Part shown: one piece after another, positions 7,948 to 19,645 of the stretch
Position numbering within the stretch: position 1 is the stretch's first letter
Layout of the letters: every line of letters begins with the position of its first letter
Assembly: GCF_900112675.1 (NCBI RefSeq)
Contig: NZ_FOMQ01000003.1
Coordinates: 372,001 to 436,000, forward strand
Length of the DNA stretch: 64,000 nucleotides
Origin: Paracidovorax konjaci
GTDB lineage: Bacteria > Pseudomonadota > Gammaproteobacteria > Burkholderiales > Burkholderiaceae_C
Direction of reading: 5' to 3'
Notes under the pieces: generated by a model
The model's input: only the letters and a program-made list of their open reading frames with translations
What the model was told of the DNA's origin: nothing
Databases searched by the model: none
Translations under genes and position numbers: made by a program

Positions 7948-10229
7948 CGGTCTGCCAGCCCGGCGGCTTCACGCGCGGCGGCACGCACTTCTGCGGCGTG
8001 CTGGATGGCCAGTTCCAGGCGGCGCACCATCCATGGCCCCAGATCGCCATCGTGCGGATCGGGCCAGCGCTGTGCGTCGTCGGGCGGTGCGGCATCGGCT
8101 GGCGGATCGGCCGGCAGAACGGCATCCGCCGGCCCTTCCAGCAAGTGCGTCAGGGTGTCTGCGGTGTGCGCCAGCGGCACCTGCAGCCGCTCGGCATCCA
8201 GCCGGCCGCGCCGCAGGAGCAGCAAGGTCTTGATCGCCGTCAGTTGCGCCAGCAGTTGGTAGCAGCGTGCCTGCAGGCGCTCTAGCGCGGCGAGGGGCGG
8301 CTGGACCGCGCGCGGCTCGGCCAGCGACCGCTGCGTGGCCTGCACGAGCGCCGAGAGGCTGTCGTAGGCCTCGCGGCGTGCCAGCCTCCAAGCCAGCTCG
8401 GGCGCGTTGTCCACCGCCCGGAGCTGCCCCAGCGCAAGCGCCTCGCGCGCATGGCGGGCCTGCGCTGCCAACGCGCGGTCGATCAGCGCCGGGATCTGCG
8501 ACCGCTCCCACGACGGCAGCACGTACGAGAACGCCCAGGCGATCCCCGTGCCGATCAGCGTGTCCGCCAAGCGCTCCAGCAGATCCACGCCCGGGCTGGC
8601 ACCGCCGTGCAGCATGTGGGACTGCACCAGGCCCAGCACGGTCGCGGCGACGGCCGTGACCAGGTAGCGGCGCACCGCAAAGCCGTGGGCCACGGCCTGG
8701 GCCACCGTGAGGCACAGCACCAGTTGCCAGGCGGAGAGATGGGCCGCGAGCAGCCCGGCGGCCAGCGCGCATCCGAGCAGCGTGCCGCCCACCCGGCTGT
8801 TGCGCCGCTCCAATGTCTGCGCCAGGCTGCCGCGCAACACCACGACGATGGTCAGCAGGATCCAGTACGCATGCGTGCCCCAGGGCAGCGCCTGCGCCAC
8901 CACGAAGCCGGCCGCCATGGCCAGTGCCGCGCGCACCGCATGCCGCAGCGGCGGCGCATCCCAGCGCCATACCGTGGCAAGCGGCGCCAGCGACCAGGCC
9001 GTGGGACTCACGAACATCTGCCAGCCCGCACGCACCACGGCCAGGTCGGGCGTTGCTTCGTTGCGGGCCAGGGCGACCATGCGAAGCGCTTCGTCATTGA
9101 TATGGCCGATGCGGTCCGCCAGGCTCCGCGCCATGGCCTGGGGCGAGGGTCCGCCAGCCAAGGTATCGGGCGGCAGGGGATCGCTCCAGCGCACTCCGGA
9201 CAGGACCGGCCGCAGATCGGTGAACGCGGGCGGCCGCCGGCCGACCAGCAGGGCATCGGAGAGTTGTCCCATGGCCTGCGCGACCTGCTGCAGCACGCCG
9301 CGCAGCGCATGCAGCACCGGCGCATGCGCCGGATGGACCTTGAGGGCATCCACGTCCAGTTCGCAGGCCAGCAGGTGGTCGCGCATTTCCAGCACCAGTA
9401 GCAGCATGCCCGCCAAGCGCTGGCGGGCCGGCGTCGTGGGGGCCTCCAGCACGATGTTGCGCGCCGATTGCAGCTGCTCGGCCAGGGCCGCCTGCCGGAG
9501 CAGCAACAGGCCTGTCAGCGGCGGCGCGTCCGCGCTGCCTGCCCGGGAGTGCCCGCCGCCGCCCGCCGCCTGCAGCGATGCTGGCGCCGTCGCAACGGTG
9601 TCGGCCTCCTGCAACGGAGCCGCGTCGAATTGCCGCGCCTGCACCCGCATGAGCGCTGCGAGCGAGAGCAGTGCGTCCGCCACCGATTGGACGCGGTAAC
9701 GGGCATTCAACAGGTGGTTTGCCGCGAGCGCATAGGCCACGTACAGCCAGGCACCGAGCGCGAAATGCGCCGTGATCGCCAGCGCGGCCGGCAACGGATC
9801 TCCGCCCGGTGGCACGCGCGGCGCGGCTGCCATCGAGAACACCATGGAGAACATGACCGCAACGGCCACGGGAATACCCCGTTTCCCCCAGGCCATGATG
9901 AGGAAGGCGACGAACGTCCCGGGCACCAGCAGCAGTCCGAGCCGGACCGGGTCCGGGTACAGCCACTGCACGGCGAAGAAGAGCGGAATGCCCAGCAGCG
10001 GAGCCGGCAGCATCTGCCACAGCTTGCCACGCCGCGGGCCTGGCAGGTCCGGCGGTGCGCACACGATCACGCCCACCGAAGCCGCCGCTGCTGCCGCGGC
10101 CCCCAGCCACGCATGGACGGCGGCGGAGACCAGCAGAAGCCCCAGCGCCACGGACAGGCCATTGGCCACATAGTGGCTCAGGGCCACCCGCGAGATCGCC
10201 CGCAGGCGGTGTTCGGCAAAACTCCTCAT
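7944..10229 (-). CDS. FUSC-family inner-membrane efflux protein (aromatic-acid exporter type)
   Basis: This 761-residue inner-membrane protein belongs to the fusaric-acid-resistance/aromatic-acid exporter superfamily (AaeB, YccS, FUSC). It has the usual two-half architecture: a first membrane cluster at residues about 20-165, a cytoplasmic region, and a second cluster at about 410-530. The latter holds the FUSC_2 hallmark around residue 456 (YWILLTIVVVLRGSLAQTLE, followed by RNSRVGGTLLGC). A C-terminal helical cytoplasmic domain follows. Family members extrude aromatic carboxylates or related toxic acids with a membrane-fusion partner; none is encoded beside it, so transport partner and substrate are unknown. 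It is monocistronic and ends tail-to-tail with the large effector gene, the two stops sharing CTAG. Confidence 0.85.
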   Translation of the reverse strand: MRSFAEHRLRAISRVALSHYVANGLSVALGLLLVSAAVHAWLGAAAAAAASVGVIVCAPPDLPGPRRGKLWQMLPAPLLGIPLFFAVQWLYPDPVRLGLLLVPGTFVAFLIMAWGKRGIPVAVAVMFSMVFSMAAAPRVPPGGDPLPAALAITAHFALGAWLYVAYALAANHLLNARYRVQSVADALLSLAALMRVQARQFDAAPLQEADTVATAPASLQAAGGGGHSRAGSADAPPLTGLLLLRQAALAEQLQSARNIVLEAPTTPARQRLAGMLLLVLEMRDHLLACELDVDALKVHPAHAPVLHALRGVLQQVAQAMGQLSDALLVGRRPPAFTDLRPVLSGVRWSDPLPPDTLAGGPSPQAMARSLADRIGHINDEALRMVALARNEATPDLAVVRAGWQMFVSPTAWSLAPLATVWRWDAPPLRHAVRAALAMAAGFVVAQALPWGTHAYWILLTIVVVLRGSLAQTLERRNSRVGGTLLGCALAAGLLAAHLSAWQLVLCLTVAQAVAHGFAVRRYLVTAVAATVLGLVQSHMLHGGASPGVDLLERLADTLIGTGIAWAFSYVLPSWERSQIPALIDRALAAQARHAREALALGQLRAVDNAPELAWRLARREAYDSLSALVQATQRSLAEPRAVQPPLAALERLQARCYQLLAQLTAIKTLLLLRRGRLDAERLQVPLAHTADTLTHLLEGPADAVLPADPPADAAPPDDAQRWPDPHDGDLGPWMVRRLELAIQHAAEVRAAAREAAGLADR

Positions 10230-10396
10230 AGCCTGCCGAGGTTACTGCAGTGGCGCCCCGCGCGTCGCCGTGCCGCCCCGTCGGTGTGGAAGCCCCCTGG
10301 CAGACGGGGGTGTATGTGCCGGCTGTGTAGCATGCTGCGCGCCGGAACGGCCGAGTTCCGTCTGCCCGGTCTTCTTTTCGCGCTCTCACCTCCTCG

Positions 10397-12427
10397 ATGC
10401 CGCACGTGCCGACCCTCGACCTGCTCCCGCCCCTGCGCCCGCACACCTCCTTCGTGCGGACACTGCACTGCGCCGGCCTGCTCTGCCTCGCGCTCTTGCT
10501 GGGCGGCTGCGCCGGCGTCACGGTGTCTTCCGTCTCGCCGCGCGACTACCTCGCCGCACGCCGGGGGGACGCGCTGACCACGGGACGGCTGAGCCCCGCA
10601 TCCGAAGAGGTGCTGCGCGTCATCGGAACCGACGGCGACGACTGCGAACAGGACGAGGCCGCCTGCCGCGCAGCCCTGATGGCATCCACCGGCATCGACG
10701 AGGAGCAGCGCCTGTCCACGCTCTCCGAGCTGTGGCTGCTCGCCGCGCTGCAGACCGAAGGCGAGCGCCGCAGCGATACACCCGCCAGCGAGGACGAGCA
10801 GCTCGGCGCCTGGCTGGAAGCCGCACGCCATGCCTGGGCCTATCTGTTCTTCACGCCGCGCGGGCCGGACGAGCGGGCCTTCGAGGACCGCCAGACCCAG
10901 GTGCGCGATTACTACAACTTCGCCACGCAGCAAGCGCTGGCCGGCATGTTCCGGCGCTACCGGAAGGCGGTGGACGACGATGGGCACGGTCCCGCACCGG
11001 ATGCCTTGCTGCAGTGGGGCGGCTGGCGCGTGCAGAGCGATGCGTCCGACCTGCGCCTGCCGAGCGACGCTCCCCTGCCGCATGCGCTGATCGCCGCGTC
11101 CACGCTGCGTTTTTCAGGACTGCGCAACACCTACCGGCGCGATGGTTTCGGCGCCGAACTCGTCACGGTGATGCAATCGCCCGACGGCCCCGACCCGGAC
11201 ACCGGCCGCCGGCGCACGGCCATCCAGGCCGCTTCCGAGGACACGCTGCCCTTCCGTGAGATGCCCTACCCGTCGGTCACGGCCCTGCTGCGCTTCAGCG
11301 GGAAAACACTGGGCGAAGTGCTGCGCACGCGCGACGTGCAGGTGTCGCTCTACGACCCCCACCACACTGCACGGGTGGATCTGGCCGGGCGCCACGTGCC
11401 CCTGGCCGGCAATTTCACGGCGGGCTATGGGCTCTGGCTCGCGCGATCGGGGTTCGCGTTGCAGGCGCTGCGCACGCTGCTCGGTCAGGAAGACGGGCTG
11501 GCGGCACCGCGCATCCACCTCATGCAGCCCTACGATCCCGCGCGGCGCACCATCGTGATGCTGCACGGGCTGGCCAGCAGCCCCGAGGCCTGGATCAACG
11601 TGGCCAACGAGGTGCTGGGCGACGAGCGCCTGCGGCAGAACTACCAGGTGTGGCAGGTGTACTACCCCACCAACATGCCGCTGTGGGCCAACCGGCAGGC
11701 GATCCAGGACGCGCTGGAGCGCACCATCGCGCATTTCGATCCGGCGGGCACCGCCCCGGCGTCGCGCGATATGGTGCTGGTGGGCCACAGCATGGGCGGC
11801 GTGCTCGCGCGCCTGCTGGTATCGGATTCAGGCGACACGCTGTGGAAGATATTGCTCGCCCAGCACCCGATGTCCGCCGAAGACCAGGATGCGTTGCGCC
11901 CGGAGCTGGACCCGTTCCTGCGGTTCCATCCACTGCCCCAGGTTGGCCGGGCGATCTTCATCGCAGCGCCGCACCGCGGCACGCCCTTCGCCAACCAGCG
12001 GCTGTCCCGCTGGTTCTCCAACCTGGTGACCTTGCCGCTCGCGGTCCTGGAGCGCTTCTCGGACGTCACGCGGCGGCTGGCCCGCACCGCATCGCCTGAA
12101 GGAGAGGATGTCGTGCGCCTTCCCAACAGCATTGACAACCTCAGCGACACCGACCCCTTCGTCCAGGCGGCCGCAGGCCTGCCGATCGCGCCCCGCGTGC
12201 CCTACCACTCGATCATGGGGCGGGAGAATCCCGAGGGCGCGCTGGCCGCATCGAGCGACGGCATCGTTCCCTATGCCAGTGCGCACCTGGAAGGCGCCGT
12301 GTCGGAGCGGGTCGTGCCTTCGGGACACAGTGTGCAGGAGCAGCCGGCGGCCATCCTGGAGATCCGCCGGATACTGCGCGACAGCCTGCCGCCGGCCGGC
12401 GCCGCAGGGGCACCGGGCCCTCGGTAG
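10397..12427 (+). CDS. Lipoprotein alpha/beta-hydrolase (lipase/esterase-like)
   Basis: This 676-residue protein should be an envelope lipoprotein with esterase or lipase activity. The N-terminus has a hydrophobic core ending in the lipobox LLGGC with lipidation Cys38. A poorly conserved region of about 340 residues precedes the hydrolase domain. The domain begins with the oxyanion strand MLHGLASSPEAW near residue 390, has the nucleophile elbow GHSMGG with Ser465, and ends with plausible acid and base residues in SSDGIVPY and PSGHSVQ. Substrate is unknown; families with this fold act on acylglycerols, short esters or cell-wall esters. The gene is alone on its strand, with 167 bases upstream in which I see no PIP box. 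Confidence 0.8.
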   Translation: MPHVPTLDLLPPLRPHTSFVRTLHCAGLLCLALLLGGCAGVTVSSVSPRDYLAARRGDALTTGRLSPASEEVLRVIGTDGDDCEQDEAACRAALMASTGIDEEQRLSTLSELWLLAALQTEGERRSDTPASEDEQLGAWLEAARHAWAYLFFTPRGPDERAFEDRQTQVRDYYNFATQQALAGMFRRYRKAVDDDGHGPAPDALLQWGGWRVQSDASDLRLPSDAPLPHALIAASTLRFSGLRNTYRRDGFGAELVTVMQSPDGPDPDTGRRRTAIQAASEDTLPFREMPYPSVTALLRFSGKTLGEVLRTRDVQVSLYDPHHTARVDLAGRHVPLAGNFTAGYGLWLARSGFALQALRTLLGQEDGLAAPRIHLMQPYDPARRTIVMLHGLASSPEAWINVANEVLGDERLRQNYQVWQVYYPTNMPLWANRQAIQDALERTIAHFDPAGTAPASRDMVLVGHSMGGVLARLLVSDSGDTLWKILLAQHPMSAEDQDALRPELDPFLRFHPLPQVGRAIFIAAPHRGTPFANQRLSRWFSNLVTLPLAVLERFSDVTRRLARTASPEGEDVVRLPNSIDNLSDTDPFVQAAAGLPIAPRVPYHSIMGRENPEGALAASSDGIVPYASAHLEGAVSERVVPSGHSVQEQPAAILEIRRILRDSLPPAGAAGAPGPR

Positions 12428-12470
12428 CCGCCAGGGGCCAGCCCGGAGCCGCGGGACGGAGAGCGCCGGA

Positions 12471-14120
12471 TCAGACGCTCAGACGCGGAACGGCGCCTGC
12501 CAGGGCCGTGGGCACCCGGCGCGCCTGGACCGGCGCCGGACGCGGTGCCGCGCTCTGCCCACCGGCCTGCGGGCCGGACACCCGGAAGACCGCCACGGCG
12601 GCCACCAGTTGGTCGGCCTGCGAGCGCAGGGCATTCGCTGCAGCGGCGCTTTCCTCGACCAGCGCGGCATTCTGCTGCGTGACCTGGTCCATCTGGGTGA
12701 TGGCATCTCCCACCTGGCCGACGCCGGCGCTCTGCTCGCGGCTGGCGACGCTGATCTCGGCGACGATGTCCGTCACGCGGCGGATGGATTCCACCACCTC
12801 CGTCATCGTCGTTCCGGCCTTGTCCACGAGGTCGGAGCCCTGCTTCACGCGCTCCACGCTGGCGGTGATGAGGCCCTTGATCTCCTTGGCCGCCTCGGCG
12901 CTGCGTTGCGCGAGGTTGCGCACCTCGCCGGCCACCACCGCAAAGCCGCGGCCCTGCTCACCGGCCCGTGCGGCTTCCACGGCGGCATTGAGCGCCAGGA
13001 TGTTGGTCTGGAATGCGATGCCGTCGATCACGCCGATGATCTCCGCGATCTTCTTGCTGCTGTCGTCGATGCCCCGCATCGTGCGCACGACCTCCGCCAC
13101 CACCTCGCCGCCCTGCGTGGCGACGCTGGAGGCACCCTGGGCCAGTTGGCTGGCCTGCTGCGCGTTGTCGGCGTTCTGGCGCACCGTGGCGCCGAGCTGG
13201 TCCATGGACGCCGCCGTCTCCGCCAGCGCGCTGGCCTGGTGCTCCGTGCGCGAGGAGAGGTCATTGTTGCCCTGCGCGATCTCCGCCGACGCCGTGGCCA
13301 CGCTGTCGGAGCCCTGGCGCACGGTCGAGACCACCGTTGCGAGCGACTGCTGCATGTCCTGCAGCGTTGCCAGCAGGGGGCTGAATTCGTCACGTGCATC
13401 GTCCACGACCTGCACGGTCAGGTCGCCGTCGCGCACGCGCTCGGCCACGGCACGGGACGCATCCACACGGTGGCGCAGCACGTTCGCGATGTACCAGGAG
13501 AAGGCCAGCAGCCCGAGCGCGATCACGGCCACGAGCAGCAGCAGTTGCGTGCGGGTCTTCACGGCTTCCTTCTCGATGCCCGAAAGTTCGCTGCGCAGCA
13601 GGCCCGTCTGCCGTTCACGTTCGGCAGCCAGCCAGGCCAGCAAGCGGTTGCGCATGGGGATCGTCTCGCCCACAAGCACGTCGAAGGCCTCGTCCTTGCG
13701 GCCTTCGACAATGAGGCGCACGTTGCGATCAGCGATGGGTTTGAACTCGCTCTCCAGCTTCTGCCACACCGCGAATTCATCGCGGGCCTTCGGATCGCGC
13801 AGTTCCGCCAGGAAAGCCGAGTCGTTGTCGCCGATGCGTTTGTACTTGCTGTCGATGTCGGCCAGCGTCTCCTTGAGCGCCTCCGGCGAACGCACCAGGA
13901 TGGCGTGGCGGATCTGCAGGGAAATCTGGGTGATGCTCAGCTCGGTACTGGCGATGCGGGTGAGCTGGGGCACCCGGGTGGAGCCCGTCTGCTCGGCCAG
14001 ATGGCCCACATTGCTCAGTTGCGTCCAGGCCAGCAACGCCGCGGCCGACAGCGCAAGGATGAGCGCGATCGACACCGCATAAAGCCTTCGCGCTATGCCC
14101 ATCCGGGAGAAAAAATTCAT
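12471..14120 (-). CDS. Methyl-accepting chemotaxis protein
   Basis: This 549-residue inner-membrane chemoreceptor couples a periplasmic ligand to CheA/CheW. The order is: TM1 (about 11-31), a four-helix-bundle periplasmic domain, TM2 (about 190-215), HAMP, then the long cytoplasmic signalling domain. The domain contains the nearly invariant hairpin tip ([20 protein letters not shown]) and methylation-helix repeats. I chose the start at 14120 because GAGAGGTGAG lies immediately upstream; the frame extends 33 codons further without a better site. The C-terminus (VPRLSV) lacks the NWETF-type tether for CheR/CheB, so adaptation relies on other receptors. The ligand is unknown. No che genes are adjacent. 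Confidence 0.93.
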   Translation of the reverse strand: MNFFSRMGIARRLYAVSIALILALSAAALLAWTQLSNVGHLAEQTGSTRVPQLTRIASTELSITQISLQIRHAILVRSPEALKETLADIDSKYKRIGDNDSAFLAELRDPKARDEFAVWQKLESEFKPIADRNVRLIVEGRKDEAFDVLVGETIPMRNRLLAWLAAERERQTGLLRSELSGIEKEAVKTRTQLLLLVAVIALGLLAFSWYIANVLRHRVDASRAVAERVRDGDLTVQVVDDARDEFSPLLATLQDMQQSLATVVSTVRQGSDSVATASAEIAQGNNDLSSRTEHQASALAETAASMDQLGATVRQNADNAQQASQLAQGASSVATQGGEVVAEVVRTMRGIDDSSKKIAEIIGVIDGIAFQTNILALNAAVEAARAGEQGRGFAVVAGEVRNLAQRSAEAAKEIKGLITASVERVKQGSDLVDKAGTTMTEVVESIRRVTDIVAEISVASREQSAGVGQVGDAITQMDQVTQQNAALVEESAAAANALRSQADQLVAAVAVFRVSGPQAGGQSAAPRPAPVQARRVPTALAGAVPRLSV

Positions 14121-14191
14121 GCTCACCTCTCGTTTTGAAAAATATGGGAAACCTGTTCTTGCCAGCGGATGGCCGACCAGAGATGCGCAAA

Positions 14192-14208
14192 TGATACAAA
14201 TTGCATCA
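14192..14208. promoter_or_regulatory. 17-base near-perfect palindrome upstream of the chemoreceptor
   Basis: TGATACAAATTGCATCA reads nearly the same on both strands (three mismatched symmetric positions, including the centre). It lies in an AT-rich island about 72 bases upstream of the chemoreceptor start, an arrangement that fits a repressor or activator operator. No regulator can be named. Confidence 0.35.
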
Positions 14209-14295
14209 TGAAAGAACAATTACTTTTATCAATTCGCGAAGAGGTGCTGTAACTATCGTTGTTGTTTTTGGGAACATTCCCTTCTATGGAAATGG

Positions 14296-14339
14296 AAAAA
14301 CCCCGCATCCGGCGGCGGGTTCGCTTCCCTGCGCGGGGT
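14296..14339 (-). terminator. Likely intrinsic terminator of the receiver genes
   Basis: On the minus strand, just after the stop at 14344, complementary arms CCCCGC and GCGGGG (14333-14338 with 14301-14306) are followed by a run of five T. The 26-base loop may contain a smaller inner stem. This is where the two-gene receiver operon would be expected to end. Confidence 0.5.
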
Positions 14340-14343
14340 CTGG

Positions 14344-15108
14344 CTACCGCGGTGGCGAGGGCCGCAGCCGGTGGCGCAGCAGTGCCCAGTGCGTGTACGC
14401 GGCGGCCTCGCTCCCCGCCAGGGCCAGCCTTTCGATTTCCCGGGCCAGGGCGCCATCGTCGGCACGGCCCAGGGTGCGCAGCACGCTGGCCAGGCTGTGG
14501 CAAAGGCGGTGCAGCGCGGCGAGATCCGAGCCTTCCACGGCCCGGTCGCCTTCCGCCGCATCCCTGACGAATTGCGCCAGGCACTCCGCGCGGTAGGCAT
14601 GGAACAGGGCCGCATCGCCGCCGAAGAACTCGCCGATGGCCCAATCCACGGCCGATTCGCCGGGCGCGCCATGGATCGATGCGGCCGGTGGCGCCGTGGG
14701 GGCCGTGGACGGCAGCAGTCCTCCGAGCGCCTCGCGGACACAAGCCTCCAGCGCCGCCACGGGCACGGGCTTGTCCAGCGCGCGCCAGGCACCGCAGGCC
14801 AGCAGTTCCCGGCGCACGGCCTGGTCGAGCCCTGCGCTCAGCACCACGATGCGCGCACCCGCCGCCAGCGCGGGCGTGGCCTGCAACCTGCGCAGCAGGC
14901 CGGTGCCGGATTCGCCGGGCATCATCAGATCGGTGATCACCAGGGCCGCCCGGTGCTCCTGCAGCCACGCCAGCGCCGACTCGACGCACGGGCAGGTGTG
15001 CACGACCACGGGAAGGGTGTCCAGGGCCATCGCGACGAAGCGTGCGACGGAAGGATCGTCCTCGACCAGCAGGACGACAGGTGGACGGGCGCCGGGCTCG
15101 GCCCCCAT
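14344..15108 (-). CDS. Response-regulator receiver fused to HPt-like domain
   Basis: This cytoplasmic phosphorelay protein has 254 residues. Residues about 10-128 are a receiver with the acidic pair EDD (16-18), phospho-acceptor Asp60 in ITDLMMPG and the conserved Lys113 in LDKP. After a Pro/Ala linker, residues 155-250 resemble a histidine phosphotransfer domain: LCHSLASVLRTLG keeps His204 but lacks the Lys and Gly of the usual HxLKGxS motif, so it may be weak or only a docking domain. The start at 15108 follows the preceding stop by four bases; an ATG at 15144 would overlap that gene by 32 bases and is possible. It probably accepts phosphate from the PAS kinase encoded at 17089-19623. Confidence 0.8.
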   Translation of the reverse strand: MGAEPGARPPVVLLVEDDPSVARFVAMALDTLPVVVHTCPCVESALAWLQEHRAALVITDLMMPGESGTGLLRRLQATPALAAGARIVVLSAGLDQAVRRELLACGAWRALDKPVPVAALEACVREALGGLLPSTAPTAPPAASIHGAPGESAVDWAIGEFFGGDAALFHAYRAECLAQFVRDAAEGDRAVEGSDLAALHRLCHSLASVLRTLGRADDGALAREIERLALAGSEAAAYTHWALLRHRLRPSPPR

Positions 15109-15112
15109 GGCC

Positions 15113-15754
15113 TCAGCCGCGGGCCGTGGCCGCGAGGCAGGCACGCAGGGCCTGGGGCAGGTGCGCCACCAGGGCCGGTTTCTGGATCACGGTGAGGCCC
15201 TGAAGCGCGAAGGCATAGGGTGCCCGCTCGGACTCTTCCAGCGACGTCACCACGATCAGCTGCACCCGGGCGAACTGGGGATGGGAGCGCAGGCTGGTGA
15301 TGAGCGCCGCACCGTCCAGCCCCGGCAAAAGGATGTCCACGATGAGCACATCCGGGTCCAGCTTGCCGCACATCGCCAGGCCCGCGATGCCGTCGCTGGC
15401 GACATGCAGCGCCACGTCCGGAAACTGCTGGTCGAGCAGCAGGCGGATCAGGTTCTGGTAGTGGACGGAATCCTCGATCAGCAACACCTTGGGCCGGGAG
15501 GCTGCGCCCCGGGCCGGCGCCGGTCCCGAGCCCTGCCCCTGCGGCGGCGGAACGCCCACTTCGCGCGTCTGCAGCCACCGCTCCACCGACTCCCGCGAAA
15601 TGCGCCGATGGCCGCCGGGCGTCTTCCACGCCTCCAGCTCGCCACGGTCCACCATGAGCTGGATGGAGCGCACGGCCATCCCTAGCAATTTGGCGGTTTC
15701 CAGGGTGGTGTAGTGGTCGCGCAGGGCGTCGTCGGAATTCGGCATAGCTGGCAT
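15113..15754 (-). CDS. Excisionase-type HTH fused to response-regulator receiver
   Basis: This 213-residue two-domain protein has an unusual order. Residues about 14-63 (YTTLETAKLLGMAVRSIQLM, WKTPGGHRRISRESVERWL) form a MerR/excisionase-like winged helix-turn-helix, as in HTH_17 proteins. A Pro/Gly linker leads to a receiver at about 88-208, with Glu/Asp in LLIEDS, phospho-acceptor Asp140 in IVDILLPG, Thr170 and Lys192. Classical response regulators put the receiver first and use OmpR, NarL or Fis domains for DNA. An ATG at 15745 is an alternative start. It is the first gene of a two-gene operon with the receiver–HPt protein, divergent from the receiver/SBP/kinase operon, and probably regulates promoters nearby; targets are unknown. 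Confidence 0.8.
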   Translation of the reverse strand: MPAMPNSDDALRDHYTTLETAKLLGMAVRSIQLMVDRGELEAWKTPGGHRRISRESVERWLQTREVGVPPPQGQGSGPAPARGAASRPKVLLIEDSVHYQNLIRLLLDQQFPDVALHVASDGIAGLAMCGKLDPDVLIVDILLPGLDGAALITSLRSHPQFARVQLIVVTSLEESERAPYAFALQGLTVIQKPALVAHLPQALRACLAATARG

Positions 15755-15875
15755 TGTGCCGCGCGCGGAGGGTGGCGTCGGTGCATACCGTTCTGATCGG
15801 GCATGCGAAATGCTTGCAGATATTAAATCTACTAAATATGATCCGACTCATTCAATTTATTCAGCCTTCCGCGCC

Positions 15876-16262
15876 ATGAAGACCGTACTCATCGTCGACG
15901 ACCACGCGGAGATCCGGCGCCTCCTGCGAATGACCCTGGAGGGCGAGGATCTGGATTTGCACGAGGCCGACAGCGGCCCCGCCGCCTGGACCGCTGCGCA
16001 GGCGCAGCGCCCCGATGTGGTGCTGATGGACGTGATGATGCCCGGCGGGCTCGATGGCCTGGAAGTCTGCCGCCGCATCCGCGCCTGCCCCTCGCTGGCC
16101 CATACCCAGGTGGTGATGCTCAGCGCCCGCGACAGCACCCAGGACCGCGCCGCCGGCTTGCTGGCCGGCGCCTGCAGCTACATCGCCAAGCCCTTCAGCA
16201 CGGCACAGATCGCGGAGACGGTGCGGCGCCTGGGTGCGTGCGCCCCCGCCCAGGGCCACTGA
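15876..16262 (+). CDS. Single-domain response-regulator receiver
   Basis: This 128-residue receiver has no output domain. The phosphorylation site is complete: DD at positions 8-9, Asp52 in LMDVMMPGG, Ser83 and Lys105 in IAKPF. It starts at the ATG at 15876, after an AT-rich stretch of about 120 bases that separates it from the divergent HTH-receiver operon. Its stop overlaps the ATG of the solute-binding-protein gene (TGATG), so the three genes 15876-19623 are almost certainly one operon. Stand-alone receivers of this kind serve as phosphate relays or sinks or act on protein partners. Confidence 0.88.
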   Translation: MKTVLIVDDHAEIRRLLRMTLEGEDLDLHEADSGPAAWTAAQAQRPDVVLMDVMMPGGLDGLEVCRRIRACPSLAHTQVVMLSARDSTQDRAAGLLAGACSYIAKPFSTAQIAETVRRLGACAPAQGH

Positions 16263-17088
16263 TGCCGCGGGGTGGGATGTCCATCGCACGCCGGGGCTGG
16301 CGTGCCTGGCGCAGCGCGCTGCTGGCCACCGGCGCACTGGCGGCCTTCGTGCCGGGGCAGGCCGGTGCGGGCGCGGTATTCGACAGGGTGAAGGCCCGCG
16401 GCGAGATGCAGGTGTGCATCTGGCCCGGCTACCACGGCGTCTCCTACCGCCATCCGCGCACGCGGGAACTGAGCGGCATCGACATCGAGCTTTCGCGCCA
16501 GTTCGCGCAAGACCTGGGCGTGCGGATCGAGTACGTGGATTCGACCTTCGCCTCCGTCGCGCACGATCTGCTGGTACGGCGCTGCGACGTCGCCATGTTC
16601 GCCGTCGGCATGATGCAGCCGCGCATGCAGGAGGTGCGATTCAGCCAGCCCTACCTGCGCAGCGACATGTACGCCATCACCACCAAGATCAATCCGGTGG
16701 TGCAGCAGTGGTCGGACATCGACCGGCCCGGCGTGGCGGTGGCGGTGCAGAGCGGCACCCTCATGCAGACGGTGCTGGTCGAGCGCCTGAAGAACGCGAC
16801 GGTGGTGCCGGTGCAGCTGCCCGAATCCCGCGAACGCGAATTGATTTCGGGCCGGGTCGATGTGTTCATGACCAATTACGCCTATGCACGCCGGCTGATG
16901 GAAAGCGCCGACTGGGCACGGCTGATCCAGCCACCCACCCCGTTCTTCGTGATCCCCGCGGCCTATGCGGTGCGCCCCGGCGATGCCGATTGGCTGGCGG
17001 AAGTGGATGCCTTCGTGGCGCGCATCAAGAGCGACGGCCGGCTGCAGGCTGCCGCGCAGCGCCACGGACTCGGACCGCTGGTGGTCCC

Positions 17089-17092
<4 letters not shown>
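16262..17092 (+). CDS. Periplasmic solute-binding protein, family 3 (amino-acid type)
   Basis: This 276-residue protein of the SBP_bac_3 fold has an N-terminal Sec signal (hydrophobic core LLATGALAAFVPG, cleavage after AGAGA likely). The binding domain shows the family's opening, MQVCIWPGYHGVSYRHP, then LSGIDIELSRQFAQDLGV. Transport permease genes are absent, and the gene is translationally coupled at both ends (TGATG with the receiver, ATGA with the kinase). I infer that it acts as a ligand sensor presenting a solute to the kinase rather than as part of an ABC importer. The ATG at 16277 is an alternative start with a better purine run upstream. The ligand is unknown. Confidence 0.85.
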
Positions 17093-19623
<2,531 letters not shown>

Positions 19624-19645
19624 GGCCTACCGGCCGCCGTCTGCG

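Noticed and set aside
10230-10396. PIP box upstream of the lipoprotein hydrolase
   Set aside because: A TTCG occurs in the upstream region but there is no second TTCG at 16-base spacing.
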